A stretch of 43,328 nt of DNA from Candidatus Hydrogenedentota bacterium (GTDB taxonomy: Bacteria > Hydrogenedentota > Hydrogenedentia > Hydrogenedentales > CAITNO01). Below are positions 16,272-24,329 of this stretch, piece by piece (position 1 is the first letter of the stretch; each line of letters begins with the position of its first letter). The position numbers and the translations under genes are program-made. The notes below the pieces were generated by a model that was not told the origin of the DNA, made no database searches, and saw nothing but the letters and a program-made list of their open reading frames with translations. The stretch is taken from positions 1-43,328 of the forward strand of contig JAAYBR010000096.1 in NCBI GenBank assembly GCA_012730045.1, written 5' to 3'.

Positions 16272-16430
16272 GCCAGGCTAGAGCCTGGCGATCCCAGGGG
16301 GCGCGCGGTTCGGGGAAACGAAGGGCCGATGGTCTAGGACATTCCGACGCCGCCTCAACAGAAGAAAGACCAGAACTCAAGGGACACCCGGGAGCGGACG
16401 CCCCCTGGGAGCGCCAGGCTCCAGCCTGGC
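16272..16430. repeat. REP/MITE-like element, copy 1
   Basis: A 159-bp unit bounded by 32-nt arms (16272-16303 and 16399-16430) that are inverted repeats matching at 30 of 32 positions. Each arm itself is a hairpin with GCCAGG and CCTGGC flanks. Copies 2 (17232-17391) and 3 (18047-18150) share the arms and parts of the interior (CGATGGTC-like stretch after the left arm). It probably belongs to the element family mobilised by the adjacent RAYT gene. Confidence 0.85.
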
Positions 16431-16566
16431 CTCTTGAGGTTTTCGAGAATAGACACCCCACAACACCAAGAGCCGCTTCTCACCACAGAGCTATCAAGGC
16501 AACAAAAGAGTTGCCAATACCATCGCGCAGAACCTATCATCGAGACAAACAAGGGGAGTCCCGCTT

Positions 16567-17226
16567 TTGGATGATTCAGTTCACATCGTACGGGTGGAAC
16601 GGCCCGAGGGCACCGTCACCGTCCGGTTCACCCCGATGTTGGCGGAGGTGGTGCCGGAGTTTCGCGGGTTTGTGGAGGCCATGCTGTCTGCGGAAGGCGT
16701 GCGCTGGCCCGGGGAGGTGTTCATGTGCATGGAGGACGAACCGACGCCCTGCGGAACGGAAGCCGCTGTGATGGTCTTTCCCGAGTGGTTCCGGGAGAAG
16801 GCGGAAAAGCACCTTAGTCTTTGTAGAAAGCGGCCATTCTATATGTTCTTCGCAGGAATGCCGGTCGACAGTTTTTCGATGCCCATGGACGTTTCCCGTG
16901 TGACTGCGCATTACCTTGGCTACTATCTGCCGCAAGGAGCTGGAACGCAAGAAAGACTCTTTGGTGCCCTCTTTGAGCGACATGCCTGGAAGTGGCGAAC
17001 CCTGATCGTGATCCCTGTTTTATCTCTACAGATGATGGTGAAAGCACTGTTGCCGGGGAACTCGGGAAGGATCTCGCGATGGCGACTCCGGGAATTGTAT
17101 AGGGGAATGCTTCAGAAAGAGAAACCGCTTGACGAGGTGGAAAAGACGTCCGAGTCCCTCGGCGAGAAACCGGAAACCCCATTAAGGAAAGGGAACAATC
17201 TGGACTGCGGTGGCGATGACCAATAA
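16567..17226 (+). CDS. Hypothetical protein between two repeat elements
   Basis: 219 aa, not recognised. It starts at TTG with AAGGGGAG eight bases upstream; no ATG in frame gives a better start near the 5' end. The N-terminal part (1-60) is acidic and has a short beta-rich look (VHIVRVERPEGTVTVRFT). One hydrophobic stretch (TLIVIPVLSLQMMV, about 145-158) could be a membrane helix, and the last 45 residues are highly charged. Base composition from about 16800 is visibly AT-richer than neighbouring genes. It is bracketed by copies 1 and 2 of the repeat element, copy 2 beginning five bases after its stop, which suggests acquired or passenger DNA. Confidence 0.6.
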   Translation: MDDSVHIVRVERPEGTVTVRFTPMLAEVVPEFRGFVEAMLSAEGVRWPGEVFMCMEDEPTPCGTEAAVMVFPEWFREKAEKHLSLCRKRPFYMFFAGMPVDSFSMPMDVSRVTAHYLGYYLPQGAGTQERLFGALFERHAWKWRTLIVIPVLSLQMMVKALLPGNSGRISRWRLRELYRGMLQKEKPLDEVEKTSESLGEKPETPLRKGNNLDCGGDDQ

Positions 17227-17231
17227 GAAGA

Positions 17232-17391
17232 GCCAGGGGGAAGCCCGGCGATCCCAGGGGGCGCGCGCTTTGGGCAAAGGAGGGACCGATGGTCGGGAAG
17301 CATTCGCCGACCTCCCGATACGGGATTGGCGGGAACTCAGGGGATAACCCCAGAGCGAGCGCACCCTGGGAGCGCCAGGCTCCAGCCTGGC
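17232..17391. repeat. REP/MITE-like element, copy 2
   Basis: 160 bp, the same length as copy 1, with 32-nt inverted arms at 17232-17263 and 17360-17391. The right arm ends 28 bases before the RAYT start codon and is nearly identical to that of copy 1 (one difference seen in 32). The left arm is somewhat diverged in its outer half (GCCAGGGGGAAGCCCGGC) but retains the inner GATCCCAGGGGGCG. Confidence 0.85.
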
Positions 17392-17419
17392 ATCTTCTGC
17401 TTTTCCTGGAGGCAACACC

Positions 17420-18028
17420 ATGACGGAGATCACACAGCCTCACTGGCATTCCCGGGGCTATCTGCCGCATTTCGACTGTCCAAACACCGTGCAGCATGTC
17501 ACCTTCCGGCTTGCGGACAGTCTGCCCGCCGCCGCCCTGACCCGGATGGAGGGGGAACTCTTTCTTCTGCCGGAGGAACAGCGGGATCCGGAGCGCAGAA
17601 AGTCGCTGGAGGAACTTGCGGACGCCGGCCACGGTTCTTGCATCCTGCGGCGGCCCGACGCCGCCCTTCTTGTGCAGAGTGCCCTGCTGATGTTTGACGG
17701 GGACAGGTACCGGATGCTGGCCTGGGTGGTCATGCCGAACCATGTGCATGCGCTGATGGAGCCCTTGAACGGCTGGACGCTGGGGAAAATTGTGTGGTCA
17801 TGGAAGTCTTTCACCGGAAGGCGTCTGGCCCCGTTGTTGGGCAATGTATCCGCTGGCAGAGTCTGGCACCGGGAGTATTGGGACCGTTTTGTCAGGAACG
17901 CAGACCATTTCCGCAATGTCGTGGAATACATCCACTGGAATCCCGTAAAGGCGGGGCTGGCGCGGTCTCCGCAGGAGTATGAATGGAGCAGTGCCGGACG
18001 GGGTGTCCTCCGCTATGGAGGAGAGTGA
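17420..18028 (+). CDS. REP-associated tyrosine transposase (RAYT), Y1/HUH family
   Basis: 202 aa. It contains the IS200-like single-strand transposase core: the HUH-type metal motif HVH (108-110) in WVVMPNHVHALMEP, a likely catalytic tyrosine at 153 (WHREYWDRFVRN), and the RAYT-typical YIHWNPVKAGL (170-180). RAYTs cleave single-stranded REP hairpins and are thought to spread them without moving their own gene as a classical insertion sequence. GGAGG lies eight bases before the ATG. The gene sits exactly between repeat copy 2 (ends 17391) and the left arm of copy 3 (starts 18047), the arrangement seen for RAYT genes with their own REPs. It looks intact. Confidence 0.93.
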   Translation: MTEITQPHWHSRGYLPHFDCPNTVQHVTFRLADSLPAAALTRMEGELFLLPEEQRDPERRKSLEELADAGHGSCILRRPDAALLVQSALLMFDGDRYRMLAWVVMPNHVHALMEPLNGWTLGKIVWSWKSFTGRRLAPLLGNVSAGRVWHREYWDRFVRNADHFRNVVEYIHWNPVKAGLARSPQEYEWSSAGRGVLRYGGE

Positions 18029-18046
18029 ATACAAGGAGAAAGACCT

Positions 18047-18150
18047 GCCGGGGGGAAGCCTGGCGATCCCAGGGGGCGCGCGGTTTAGGGAAATGAAGGG
18101 CCGACGGTCTCGGCATAACTCCAGAGCGTGCGCCTCCTGGCGGCATGCGA
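18047..18150. repeat. REP/MITE-like element, copy 3 (truncated)
   Basis: The left arm (18047-18078) matches those of copies 1 and 2. The interior is shortened by about 50 bases compared with copy 2: the stretch after GGTC jumps to one resembling ATAACnCCAGAGCG. The right arm is degenerate (GCGCCTCCTGGCGGC...) and no longer a good inverted match. It begins 18 bases after the RAYT stop codon. A further arm fragment (GGCTCCAGCCTGGCC) is seen at 18823-18837. Confidence 0.75.
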
Positions 18151-18185
18151 GAACGCGAAGGGGGAAGGGCTGCCCGCACATCCTG

Positions 18186-18668
18186 TCACAGCGCTCCGAG
18201 GATCTCCTCCTTCCCTTTCAGGTACTCCTCTTCGGTGATGATCCCATCCTTGTAAAGCTGGTGCAGCTTTCTCAGCTTCTCGTCGAAATCCGGGTTGTCG
18301 GCATTCTCCGGCGGCGCGCTTCCCAGACGGATGCCTGTCTCCTCCACCGCATCCTTGATCACGCCGCCCGCCATTCTGGCCCAGGGTTCCACGTCCTCCC
18401 GCGCCCGCTGCGGATCAAGAACCAAGCCGGACCCGGCCAGCCCCCGGGAGCCGATGCCCGCAAGAACCATCCCCACCATCATCATGCCCAAGCCTCCGAA
18501 GGCCCGTATCATGATGGATTTCGCGATGACTTGCATGTGGGTGAAGTCCCCAAAGTGTGTGATGAACGACACAAAGGTGGATCCAAAACTCAGGAAACCC
18601 AGGATAATCAGCGTCAGGCCAACGTAGTAGACCGTCTTTCGCTCCGGCGAGATGTTTTGCCTCTTCAT
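18186..18668 (-). CDS. Membrane protein with C-terminal SHOCT domain
   Basis: 160 aa. Two membrane helices are predicted (about 14-36 and 52-72; VYYVGLTLIILGFLSFG and FGGLGMMMVGMVLAGIG). The last 30 residues form a SHOCT domain (FDEKLRKLHQLYKDGIITEEEYLKGKEEIL), a short helical module that often ends membrane or DUF proteins and probably mediates oligomerisation. ATG 18668 has AAGGAGGGG upstream; a GTG immediately before it (18671) is an alternative. It lies between the RAYT region and the sigma-factor gene and has no obvious partner. Confidence 0.82.
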   Translation of the reverse strand: MKRQNISPERKTVYYVGLTLIILGFLSFGSTFVSFITHFGDFTHMQVIAKSIMIRAFGGLGMMMVGMVLAGIGSRGLAGSGLVLDPQRAREDVEPWARMAGGVIKDAVEETGIRLGSAPPENADNPDFDEKLRKLHQLYKDGIITEEEYLKGKEEILGAL

Positions 18669-18954
18669 CACTCCCCTCCTTCATACGGCTGAGACCTGTT
18701 TTCACCCGGGCGCGCCACAAGCGGCACCCACACACCGCAAACCAGGATACGGCAGAGGCGGCAGAAAATCAAGCGCCGTTTCCTCCACGGACCAGTCAAC
18801 GAAACTACTGTTGGGGAGATTTGGCTCCAGCCTGGCCGCTTTTTTTCCCGTGATGTCCTCTCGTGAATCCCATCCACGACTTGTCGCATTCCGTCCCCCC
18901 GGCGGCATCCTTATAATGGAGGCCGGAAACACCGGCCGAACCGGGAGCGCTGGC
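18669..18954. other. Intergenic region with repeat fragment and possible -10 box
   Basis: No gene is seen in this divergent gap. It holds a REP-arm fragment at 18823-18837 and a consensus TATAAT at 18912-18917, 38 bases before the sigma-factor start codon. No good -35 hexamer lies at 16-18 bases from that box, so the promoter assignment is weak or the promoter may use another sigma factor. Confidence 0.4.
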
Positions 18955-21900
18955 ATGAACGAGTCGGAACTGGTCACACGGATCCTTGCGGGCGAGGAAA
19001 GCCTGTTCGCGCAGATTGTGTCCCGCTACAGCGGGTGCGTGTGGGCGGTCTGCTCCAGCTATGTGCGGAACCCGAGCGAGTGCGAGGACGTGGCGCAGGA
19101 GGTGTTCGTGCAGGGATACCGGCGGCTGGACACGCTGCGCAACCCGCGCGCCCTCGGCGCGTGGCTGTGCCAGCTGGCGCGCCGCCATTCGCTGATGTGG
19201 CTGCGGGGCGCGGCGCGGCGCGAGCACTCCCTGGCCCGCTACGGGGAGACGCTTCCCGCGCCCGTGCCGGACAGCGGGTCCGGGGCGCGCGGGGAACTGG
19301 AGGAGGCGGTCTGGGACGCCCTGCACGGGCTGCCGGAGCTGTACCGGGAGGCGCTCCTGCTGCGCTACGCCGAGGGCTATTCAACGGAGCAGGCTGCGGC
19401 GGCCCTGGGCATATCGGCCGCCGCCCTGCGAAAACGCACCGAACGCGCGAGGAACCTGCTGCGCGACGCCCTGTGGGAGCGCATGACCCCGGCGCTGGAG
19501 AAGCGCAGGCACAGCGGGGACTTGGAGAGGGGCATTCTGGCCGCCATTCCGTTCGGCACCGCGCCCTGGCTGGGTGCGGCGGGAACGGGGGGCGCGGCCG
19601 TGTCAGTAACCTCAATGAAGGGAGGGACCAGCACTATGTTCGGAAAGATCACCCTGATGGCGGGCGCCATCGCACTCACCCTGCTCGGGGGAAAGGCGGC
19701 GTTGCAGTTCGCTTCCGCCCCGGATGCCGCGACACCGCCACCCCTCGCGATGCAGACGGATCAAACGGATCAGTCGGAGGCGGCCCCCGCCGTTTCCGCA
19801 ACCCCCGAACCGGCCGACGCGGCCGCCGCGTTGCCGTCCCCGGAAGCGGTCCCCGGTGTCACGCCTGCGGCGGAGACCGCGTCCCCCGCGCCCGCCGTCG
19901 CGCGGGAAATCCATGCCGCACCGGCCCATGTGTCCGGACGCGTCACTGACGGCGAGGGCAATCCCCTTGCGAACGCGGATGTGTTCCTGGAGGTGGGCCG
20001 GGGACTGGACCGGAACGATGTGTGTGGGCACTATCATACCCGGACCGGCCAGGACGGCCGATACCAGATCGCCGGAGTGGGGGACTTTGGGCCGGGGGTG
20101 CTGTACGCCGTCGCTGACGGATTCTGCATGGCGTTTCACCTCTGCGACCCGTCGGAGGGCGGCAGCCTGCGGGGGGTGAACGTGGAACTGTCCCCGGCGG
20201 TCCATTTCGTGGCGGGCCGGGTCGTTGACGGGAACGGCGCGCCGGTGCCCGGGGCCTCCGTGGACTGCCTGTACTATGGATACGATCTGGAGGGCCTCGC
20301 GGAAACCGCGAAAACGGGCGTGACCACGGGAAACATTGGGGGCGTCAAGCTAGTCTTCACCGCCTCCAGCGAGGACGGGGCGTTCCGCGTCGCCCTGCCG
20401 CATGGCGGCCTGTGCGATTTCCGCGTGGTCGGGGAGGGGCATGGAACGGGTTTCTTCCCCAGGGTGCCGACAGGGGAAGAGAACGCGATGTTCGCCCTGA
20501 ACCCCGGCGGGGTGCTCTCCGGCACCGTGACCGACACCGAGGGACGGCCCGTGCCCAACGTCCCCGTCCGCATTGCCGGGGAGGCACGGCCCGGCGGTCT
20601 GTCCCTCGTTCTGGCGAAGATTCAGCCGCTGCCGGCGCCCCCCGTCACCGTTGTGACCGGGGCCGACGGCGGTTACCGGGCGGCGGACCTGGGCGCGGAT
20701 TTCTCCTATTCGGTGGCCGTTATCCCCCCCGAACAGGAGGACACCGGAACGCTTCCCACGGAACAGGGGGTGCGCCGGATTGCCGAAATGATGCGCCAAC
20801 ACGACCAATCCATGCATGTTGAGGAGGTTTCCGCGGGGAAGAAAGGGCTCCGGGTGCAGGCAGGGCGGGAGACGGCGGGAGCAGACCTCATCCTCGGGGC
20901 GACCTCCTTCGCCACGCTGCGCGGACGGGTCACCGACCGCACCACGGGCCGGCCGGCATGCCCCGTGGTCGTCACAGCTGCCGTCTACGGCGGCGGCGCG
21001 AAAGACTATTTCCAGGCGAAGCGGGGCTGTTCCGCCGTGACGCTTCCGGACGGCCGCTATGAGCTGCGCCTCTCGAACCTGACCGCGCCCGTGGAGTTCA
21101 GCGTGGGGCACCTGTACATGACGGAGGGCGGCAGCGCCTGGGACCAGCCGGAAGAGGAACTCGCCACGGTCACCCTGGGCCCCGGGGAAACGCGGGAGCT
21201 GGACCTGGCGGTGGATGCGCCCGTCACCGCCCCGGTGCGCTATGTGGGCCTGGACGGCAAACCGCGGCAGGGCATTGCGGCCGCCATGCGCATGGCGGGC
21301 GCCCGGGGAGGGTGCGGCGGAGCGCTGGTCTCCGGCGCGGACGGGCGGGTGGTCTTCCACGGCCTGCGGCCCGGCGTGAGCCTTGAGGCCCTCGCCTGGC
21401 TGGGCACCGGATCAAGGACCGACACCATCGGTGTGAGCGGGGCGTTCACGGGAAAACCGGGCGAGACGGTGCCCGAGGTCACCGTGGTCTGCCGTCTTGC
21501 CGGAGGCGTGGAAGGCCTGCTCACCTATCCCGACGGACGCCCTGCGGCAAACACGGCACTGCGGTGCCGCTTGCAGGAGGGGGAAGCCAACACCGCCGGG
21601 GCCTCCGCCACCACCGATGCTTCGGGCTACTTCCAGCTCCCCGCCAGTTTGCCTGAAGGCCGGCATCCGGGCATCGTGGTGGAGTTCCTCGACCGGGAAA
21701 CCGCCACGGCCTATACGGACACAGCCGAAGAGGTGGAGATCGCCGCCGGGACGCTGACCAGCCTAGGAACGCTGGCGGCGGCGGCGGAAACGGATTTGGC
21801 GCGGGTTGTGGACGCCGTGGGCTGGGACCACACCTCCAACACTGCCATCGCGCAGAACTACACGCCGGAGGCGCTCGGTACCCTTCCAGATCCGGACGCG

Positions 21901-22209
21901 GTGCTGAAGACAGGGCTTGCCCTCTACGACCTGGAGCGCTATGAGGAGGCCCTCGGCGTATTCGGCCTGCTGGAGGAAGAATCGCGGGACACCCCCCTTC
22001 TCCGGGCTTCGGCCCTCATTTGGCAGGGATATCTGCTGGACCTGCTGGGGCGGCGCGAGGAGGCCCTCGCCGCCTACGACGCGGCGGCGGACACCGGGGC
22101 AGCCGGTGTCATGCGTCATGACCAGTTCGGGATCTCCTACGAACCCGCCCGGGAGGCCGAGGCGCGGCGGACCGCGCCCTTCGTGCGGGTGGAGAACCTT
22201 GAAAAATAA
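18955..22209 (+). CDS. ECF sigma factor fused to a membrane anchor, carboxypeptidase-regulatory-like domains and TPR-like tail
   Basis: 1084 aa. Residues 17-83 are sigma-70 region 2 (ESLFAQIVSRYSG...), 116-170 region 4 (LPELYREALLLRYAEGYS..., helix-turn-helix TEQAAAALGISAAALRKR). A single membrane helix follows (231-249), then an Ala/Pro linker (about 255-320) and at least five carboxypeptidase-regulatory-like/beta-sandwich repeats starting near 326, 419, 521, 656 and 850 (e.g. VSGRVTDGEGNPLANADVF). The C-terminus (about 980-1050) looks like TPR helices. The sigma part would face the cytoplasm and the rest the outside. ATG 18955 has GGGAGCGC upstream; ATG 18916 is in frame but falls inside a -10-like box. 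A strong internal ribosome-binding site precedes Met228. No separate anti-sigma gene is nearby. Confidence 0.87.
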   Translation: MNESELVTRILAGEESLFAQIVSRYSGCVWAVCSSYVRNPSECEDVAQEVFVQGYRRLDTLRNPRALGAWLCQLARRHSLMWLRGAARREHSLARYGETLPAPVPDSGSGARGELEEAVWDALHGLPELYREALLLRYAEGYSTEQAAAALGISAAALRKRTERARNLLRDALWERMTPALEKRRHSGDLERGILAAIPFGTAPWLGAAGTGGAAVSVTSMKGGTSTMFGKITLMAGAIALTLLGGKAALQFASAPDAATPPPLAMQTDQTDQSEAAPAVSATPEPADAAAALPSPEAVPGVTPAAETASPAPAVAREIHAAPAHVSGRVTDGEGNPLANADVFLEVGRGLDRNDVCGHYHTRTGQDGRYQIAGVGDFGPGVLYAVADGFCMAFHLCDPSEGGSLRGVNVELSPAVHFVAGRVVDGNGAPVPGASVDCLYYGYDLEGLAETAKTGVTTGNIGGVKLVFTASSEDGAFRVALPHGGLCDFRVVGEGHGTGFFPRVPTGEENAMFALNPGGVLSGTVTDTEGRPVPNVPVRIAGEARPGGLSLVLAKIQPLPAPPVTVVTGADGGYRAADLGADFSYSVAVIPPEQEDTGTLPTEQGVRRIAEMMRQHDQSMHVEEVSAGKKGLRVQAGRETAGADLILGATSFATLRGRVTDRTTGRPACPVVVTAAVYGGGAKDYFQAKRGCSAVTLPDGRYELRLSNLTAPVEFSVGHLYMTEGGSAWDQPEEELATVTLGPGETRELDLAVDAPVTAPVRYVGLDGKPRQGIAAAMRMAGARGGCGGALVSGADGRVVFHGLRPGVSLEALAWLGTGSRTDTIGVSGAFTGKPGETVPEVTVVCRLAGGVEGLLTYPDGRPAANTALRCRLQEGEANTAGASATTDASGYFQLPASLPEGRHPGIVVEFLDRETATAYTDTAEEVEIAAGTLTSLGTLAAAAETDLARVVDAVGWDHTSNTAIAQNYTPEALGTLPDPDAVLKTGLALYDLERYEEALGVFGLLEEESRDTPLLRASALIWQGYLLDLLGRREEALAAYDAAADTGAAGVMRHDQFGISYEPAREAEARRTAPFVRVENLEK

Positions 22210-22229
22210 TCCAGGGGAAGCGGACGGGC

Positions 22230-22265
22230 GGGGGGACGGCACGGCTGCCGTCCCCCCTTTCCTTT
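22230..22265 (+). terminator. Strong intrinsic terminator after the sigma-factor fusion gene
   Basis: A perfect 12-bp stem (GGGGGGACGGCA with TGCCGTCCCCCC, 22230-22241 and 22246-22257) with a four-base loop is followed by TTTCCTTT, 20 bases after the stop codon. It separates the sigma-factor gene from the cell-envelope cluster. Confidence 0.88.
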
Positions 22266-22284
22266 CCGCACGCTCCGCCGCTTT

Positions 22285-22313
22285 TTGCGCGGGGCGGCGG
22301 CTTCCGGTAGAAT
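22285..22313 (+). promoter_or_regulatory. Possible promoter of the cell-envelope cluster
   Basis: TTGCGC (22285-22290) and TAGAAT (22308-22313) are 17 bases apart. The implied transcript start near 22320 leaves a leader of about 45 bases before GTG 22367 but none before GTG 22325, which helped me choose the later start of the amidase. Confidence 0.45.
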
Positions 22314-22366
22314 AGCGGCGGTTTGTGCGCCGTCGGGTTGGATTGTCTTCACTGGAGCCCCCCCAA

Positions 22367-23644
22367 GTGCGTCCCCTTGCTGAAAGAAAGCCCTTTGCGC
22401 CGCTGCTTGCGGTGGTGTTTGCCGCCCTGCTGGCGGCGCTCTGCCCGCCCCTTTCCGCGCAGGACGCCGCGAAGACCCCCGCGCGCCTGTCGGCCGCGCA
22501 GCGGGACATCGGCGGCGTGACGTATGTCTCCCTCTCCCAGCTGGCCGACCAGTTGGGGGCGACGGTGCTGGTGGCGAACGGCGGCGTCGAAGTGTCGCTG
22601 GAGGGCGCCAAGGCTGTCGCCCTGCTGAACGACCCCGCCGTATCGGCGGGGCAGACCCGTTTCCCCCTCAACCATCCCCTGATTGCCGAGCAGGGGACCG
22701 CCTTTGTGTCCCTTGCGGACGCCGCGCCGTTTTTCCAGCAGGCCTTCGGGGTGGCGGTTTCGCTCGCCGGGCCCGCCCCCGCGGACACCGCCCTGCTGGC
22801 CCCGTCCACGCCTTTGGAGGCCCCCCTGGAGGAGGAGGATCCCGCCGCCCTGCTGGAAACGGTGGAGCCGTTGACCCCCGCCGCCGAAGCCCCCGCCGCC
22901 GAAGCCCCCCCCGTGGAGGAACCGCCCGCACTGGAACCGCTCGTTCCTGAACCGCCGGAGGCGGCAGACCCGGAGATGACCCCGGCACCCGAAACGCAGC
23001 CCCCCCCGGCGGAGGAGGAATCCGAACGGCCCGCAGTGGAGGTGCTTGTCAAAGGTCCGGTGGTTTCGCTCGTGCTGGACCCCGGCCACGGCGGCTCGGA
23101 TGCCGGCTCCACCGGCCCGAACGGCCTCCAGGAAAAGGGCGTGACCCTGGCACTGGCCCAGCGCGTGGCCGCAAAGTTCGCGGAGCTTTCCCAAATCCCC
23201 GCAGCCCTCACGCGGGCCGACGACCAGACCATGACCGCCGGCGAGCGGACGGTGGCGCAGGGGGTGCGGCCCGGCGCGCTGATCGTAAGCATCCACATCG
23301 GCGCCTCCTCAGCGCCCGCAGCCCCGGTCACCGTGCTGCATCCCGCCGTGCGCGGGGAGGGCGGCGACGCCGACGGTCTCGCGGCGCGCGCGGCGGATCT
23401 GGCCGCCGGCCTGGCGGCCGCCCTCACCGGCGCAAACCAGCCGGCCGCCGTGCACAGCGCCCCCCTGCGGGTGCAGACGGCGGCGGCGGTGCCCTGCATC
23501 CTCCTGGAGTGCGGCACCCTGGCCACGGCGGAGGGCGAGGCCGCCCTGACGGATGAGGCGGCGGCCGCAAGCCTCGCGGACGCCCTGGCGGCCGCCCTGG
23601 CGCAGACCCTGGAGGCGTTCAACGCCCGGGAACAAACCCCGTGA
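22367..23644 (+). CDS. N-acetylmuramoyl-L-alanine amidase (Amidase_3) with N-terminal copper-amine-oxidase-like domain
   Basis: 425 aa. A signal peptide (about 1-32) is followed by a small 'copper amine oxidase N-terminal-like' domain (45-130), a long Pro/Glu-rich spacer (135-228) and a zinc amidase domain (232-425). Likely zinc ligands are H241 (LDPGHGG), E256 (LQEKG) and H310 (SIHIG), and the catalytic glutamate is E380 (LLECGT). It cleaves the bond between muramic acid and the stem peptide in the periplasm, as in cell separation. GTG 22367 with GGAG upstream is preferred; GTG 22325 is in frame. It begins a run of envelope genes with very short gaps. Confidence 0.88.
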   Translation: MRPLAERKPFAPLLAVVFAALLAALCPPLSAQDAAKTPARLSAAQRDIGGVTYVSLSQLADQLGATVLVANGGVEVSLEGAKAVALLNDPAVSAGQTRFPLNHPLIAEQGTAFVSLADAAPFFQQAFGVAVSLAGPAPADTALLAPSTPLEAPLEEEDPAALLETVEPLTPAAEAPAAEAPPVEEPPALEPLVPEPPEAADPEMTPAPETQPPPAEEESERPAVEVLVKGPVVSLVLDPGHGGSDAGSTGPNGLQEKGVTLALAQRVAAKFAELSQIPAALTRADDQTMTAGERTVAQGVRPGALIVSIHIGASSAPAAPVTVLHPAVRGEGGDADGLAARAADLAAGLAAALTGANQPAAVHSAPLRVQTAAAVPCILLECGTLATAEGEAALTDEAAAASLADALAAALAQTLEAFNAREQTP

Positions 23645-23663
23645 CAAAAGGCATGGTACACAC

Positions 23664-24329
23664 GTGAAGAGCGGAGCGAAAAAGAGCATCCTGTTCCGGC
23701 TGGCCCTTTCCCTGTGGGCGCTGGCCACGCTGGTGCTGTGCGTGGTCGTCGCGGCGATGGCCGCCGAAATGATCAAGACAGGGCGCAGCCCCATGACGGC
23801 GCTCACCGCCCCCCTCCCCGCCGGGGACGCGGCCGGGGAGCGGGCTGCGAACGCAACGCCCGAGACGTTGAAAACCGCCCAGTTGTATTTCGCCGCCGAG
23901 GACGAGAGCGGGCTCGCGCCCGAGCCGGCCTCGCTGGAGTGGGGCCCCCGCACGGTGGAGAACTGCCGCAGGGCCCTGACGGCGCTGGTGGCGGGGCCCC
24001 GCCAGCCGGGACTGGCCGCCGTGTTCCCCGAGGGCACGCGCGTCCGCGGCGTCTATCTGCTGGACGGCGGCGAGCTGGTGGTGGACTTCTCGAACGAGAT
24101 TTCGCTGGGCGCGATGCGCCAGCGCAGCGCCGCCCGCGAGGCCCTGCTGACCCAGGCCATCGCGACCACCCTCGTGCAGGAGGCCCTGCGCGGCACGGAC
24201 GACCAAAGCCTCCGGTCCGTGCGCATTCTGATCGAGGGTGCCCCGCCCCTGGAGCAGTTCCCCGCGCATCTGGACTGGTCGCAGCCCGTCCTGCCCGACC
24301 CCGGCTGGGTGCAGGCGCAGATGCAATGA
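23664..24329 (+). CDS. GerMN-domain membrane-anchored protein
   Basis: 221 aa. One N-terminal membrane segment (about 8-34: FRLALSLWALATLVLCVVVAAMA) anchors an extracytoplasmic GerMN domain (about 60-180: AQLYFAAED..., LDGGELVVDFSNEI). GerMN modules were named from the Bacillus spore protein GerM and frequently accompany amidases, suggesting a role in peptidoglycan remodelling; no sporulation is implied. The GTG start is chosen because it directly precedes the positively charged n-region; AAAAGGC lies upstream. It lies 19 bases after the amidase, and its stop overlaps the murI start codon (ATGA). Confidence 0.84.
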   Translation: MKSGAKKSILFRLALSLWALATLVLCVVVAAMAAEMIKTGRSPMTALTAPLPAGDAAGERAANATPETLKTAQLYFAAEDESGLAPEPASLEWGPRTVENCRRALTALVAGPRQPGLAAVFPEGTRVRGVYLLDGGELVVDFSNEISLGAMRQRSAAREALLTQAIATTLVQEALRGTDDQSLRSVRILIEGAPPLEQFPAHLDWSQPVLPDPGWVQAQMQ

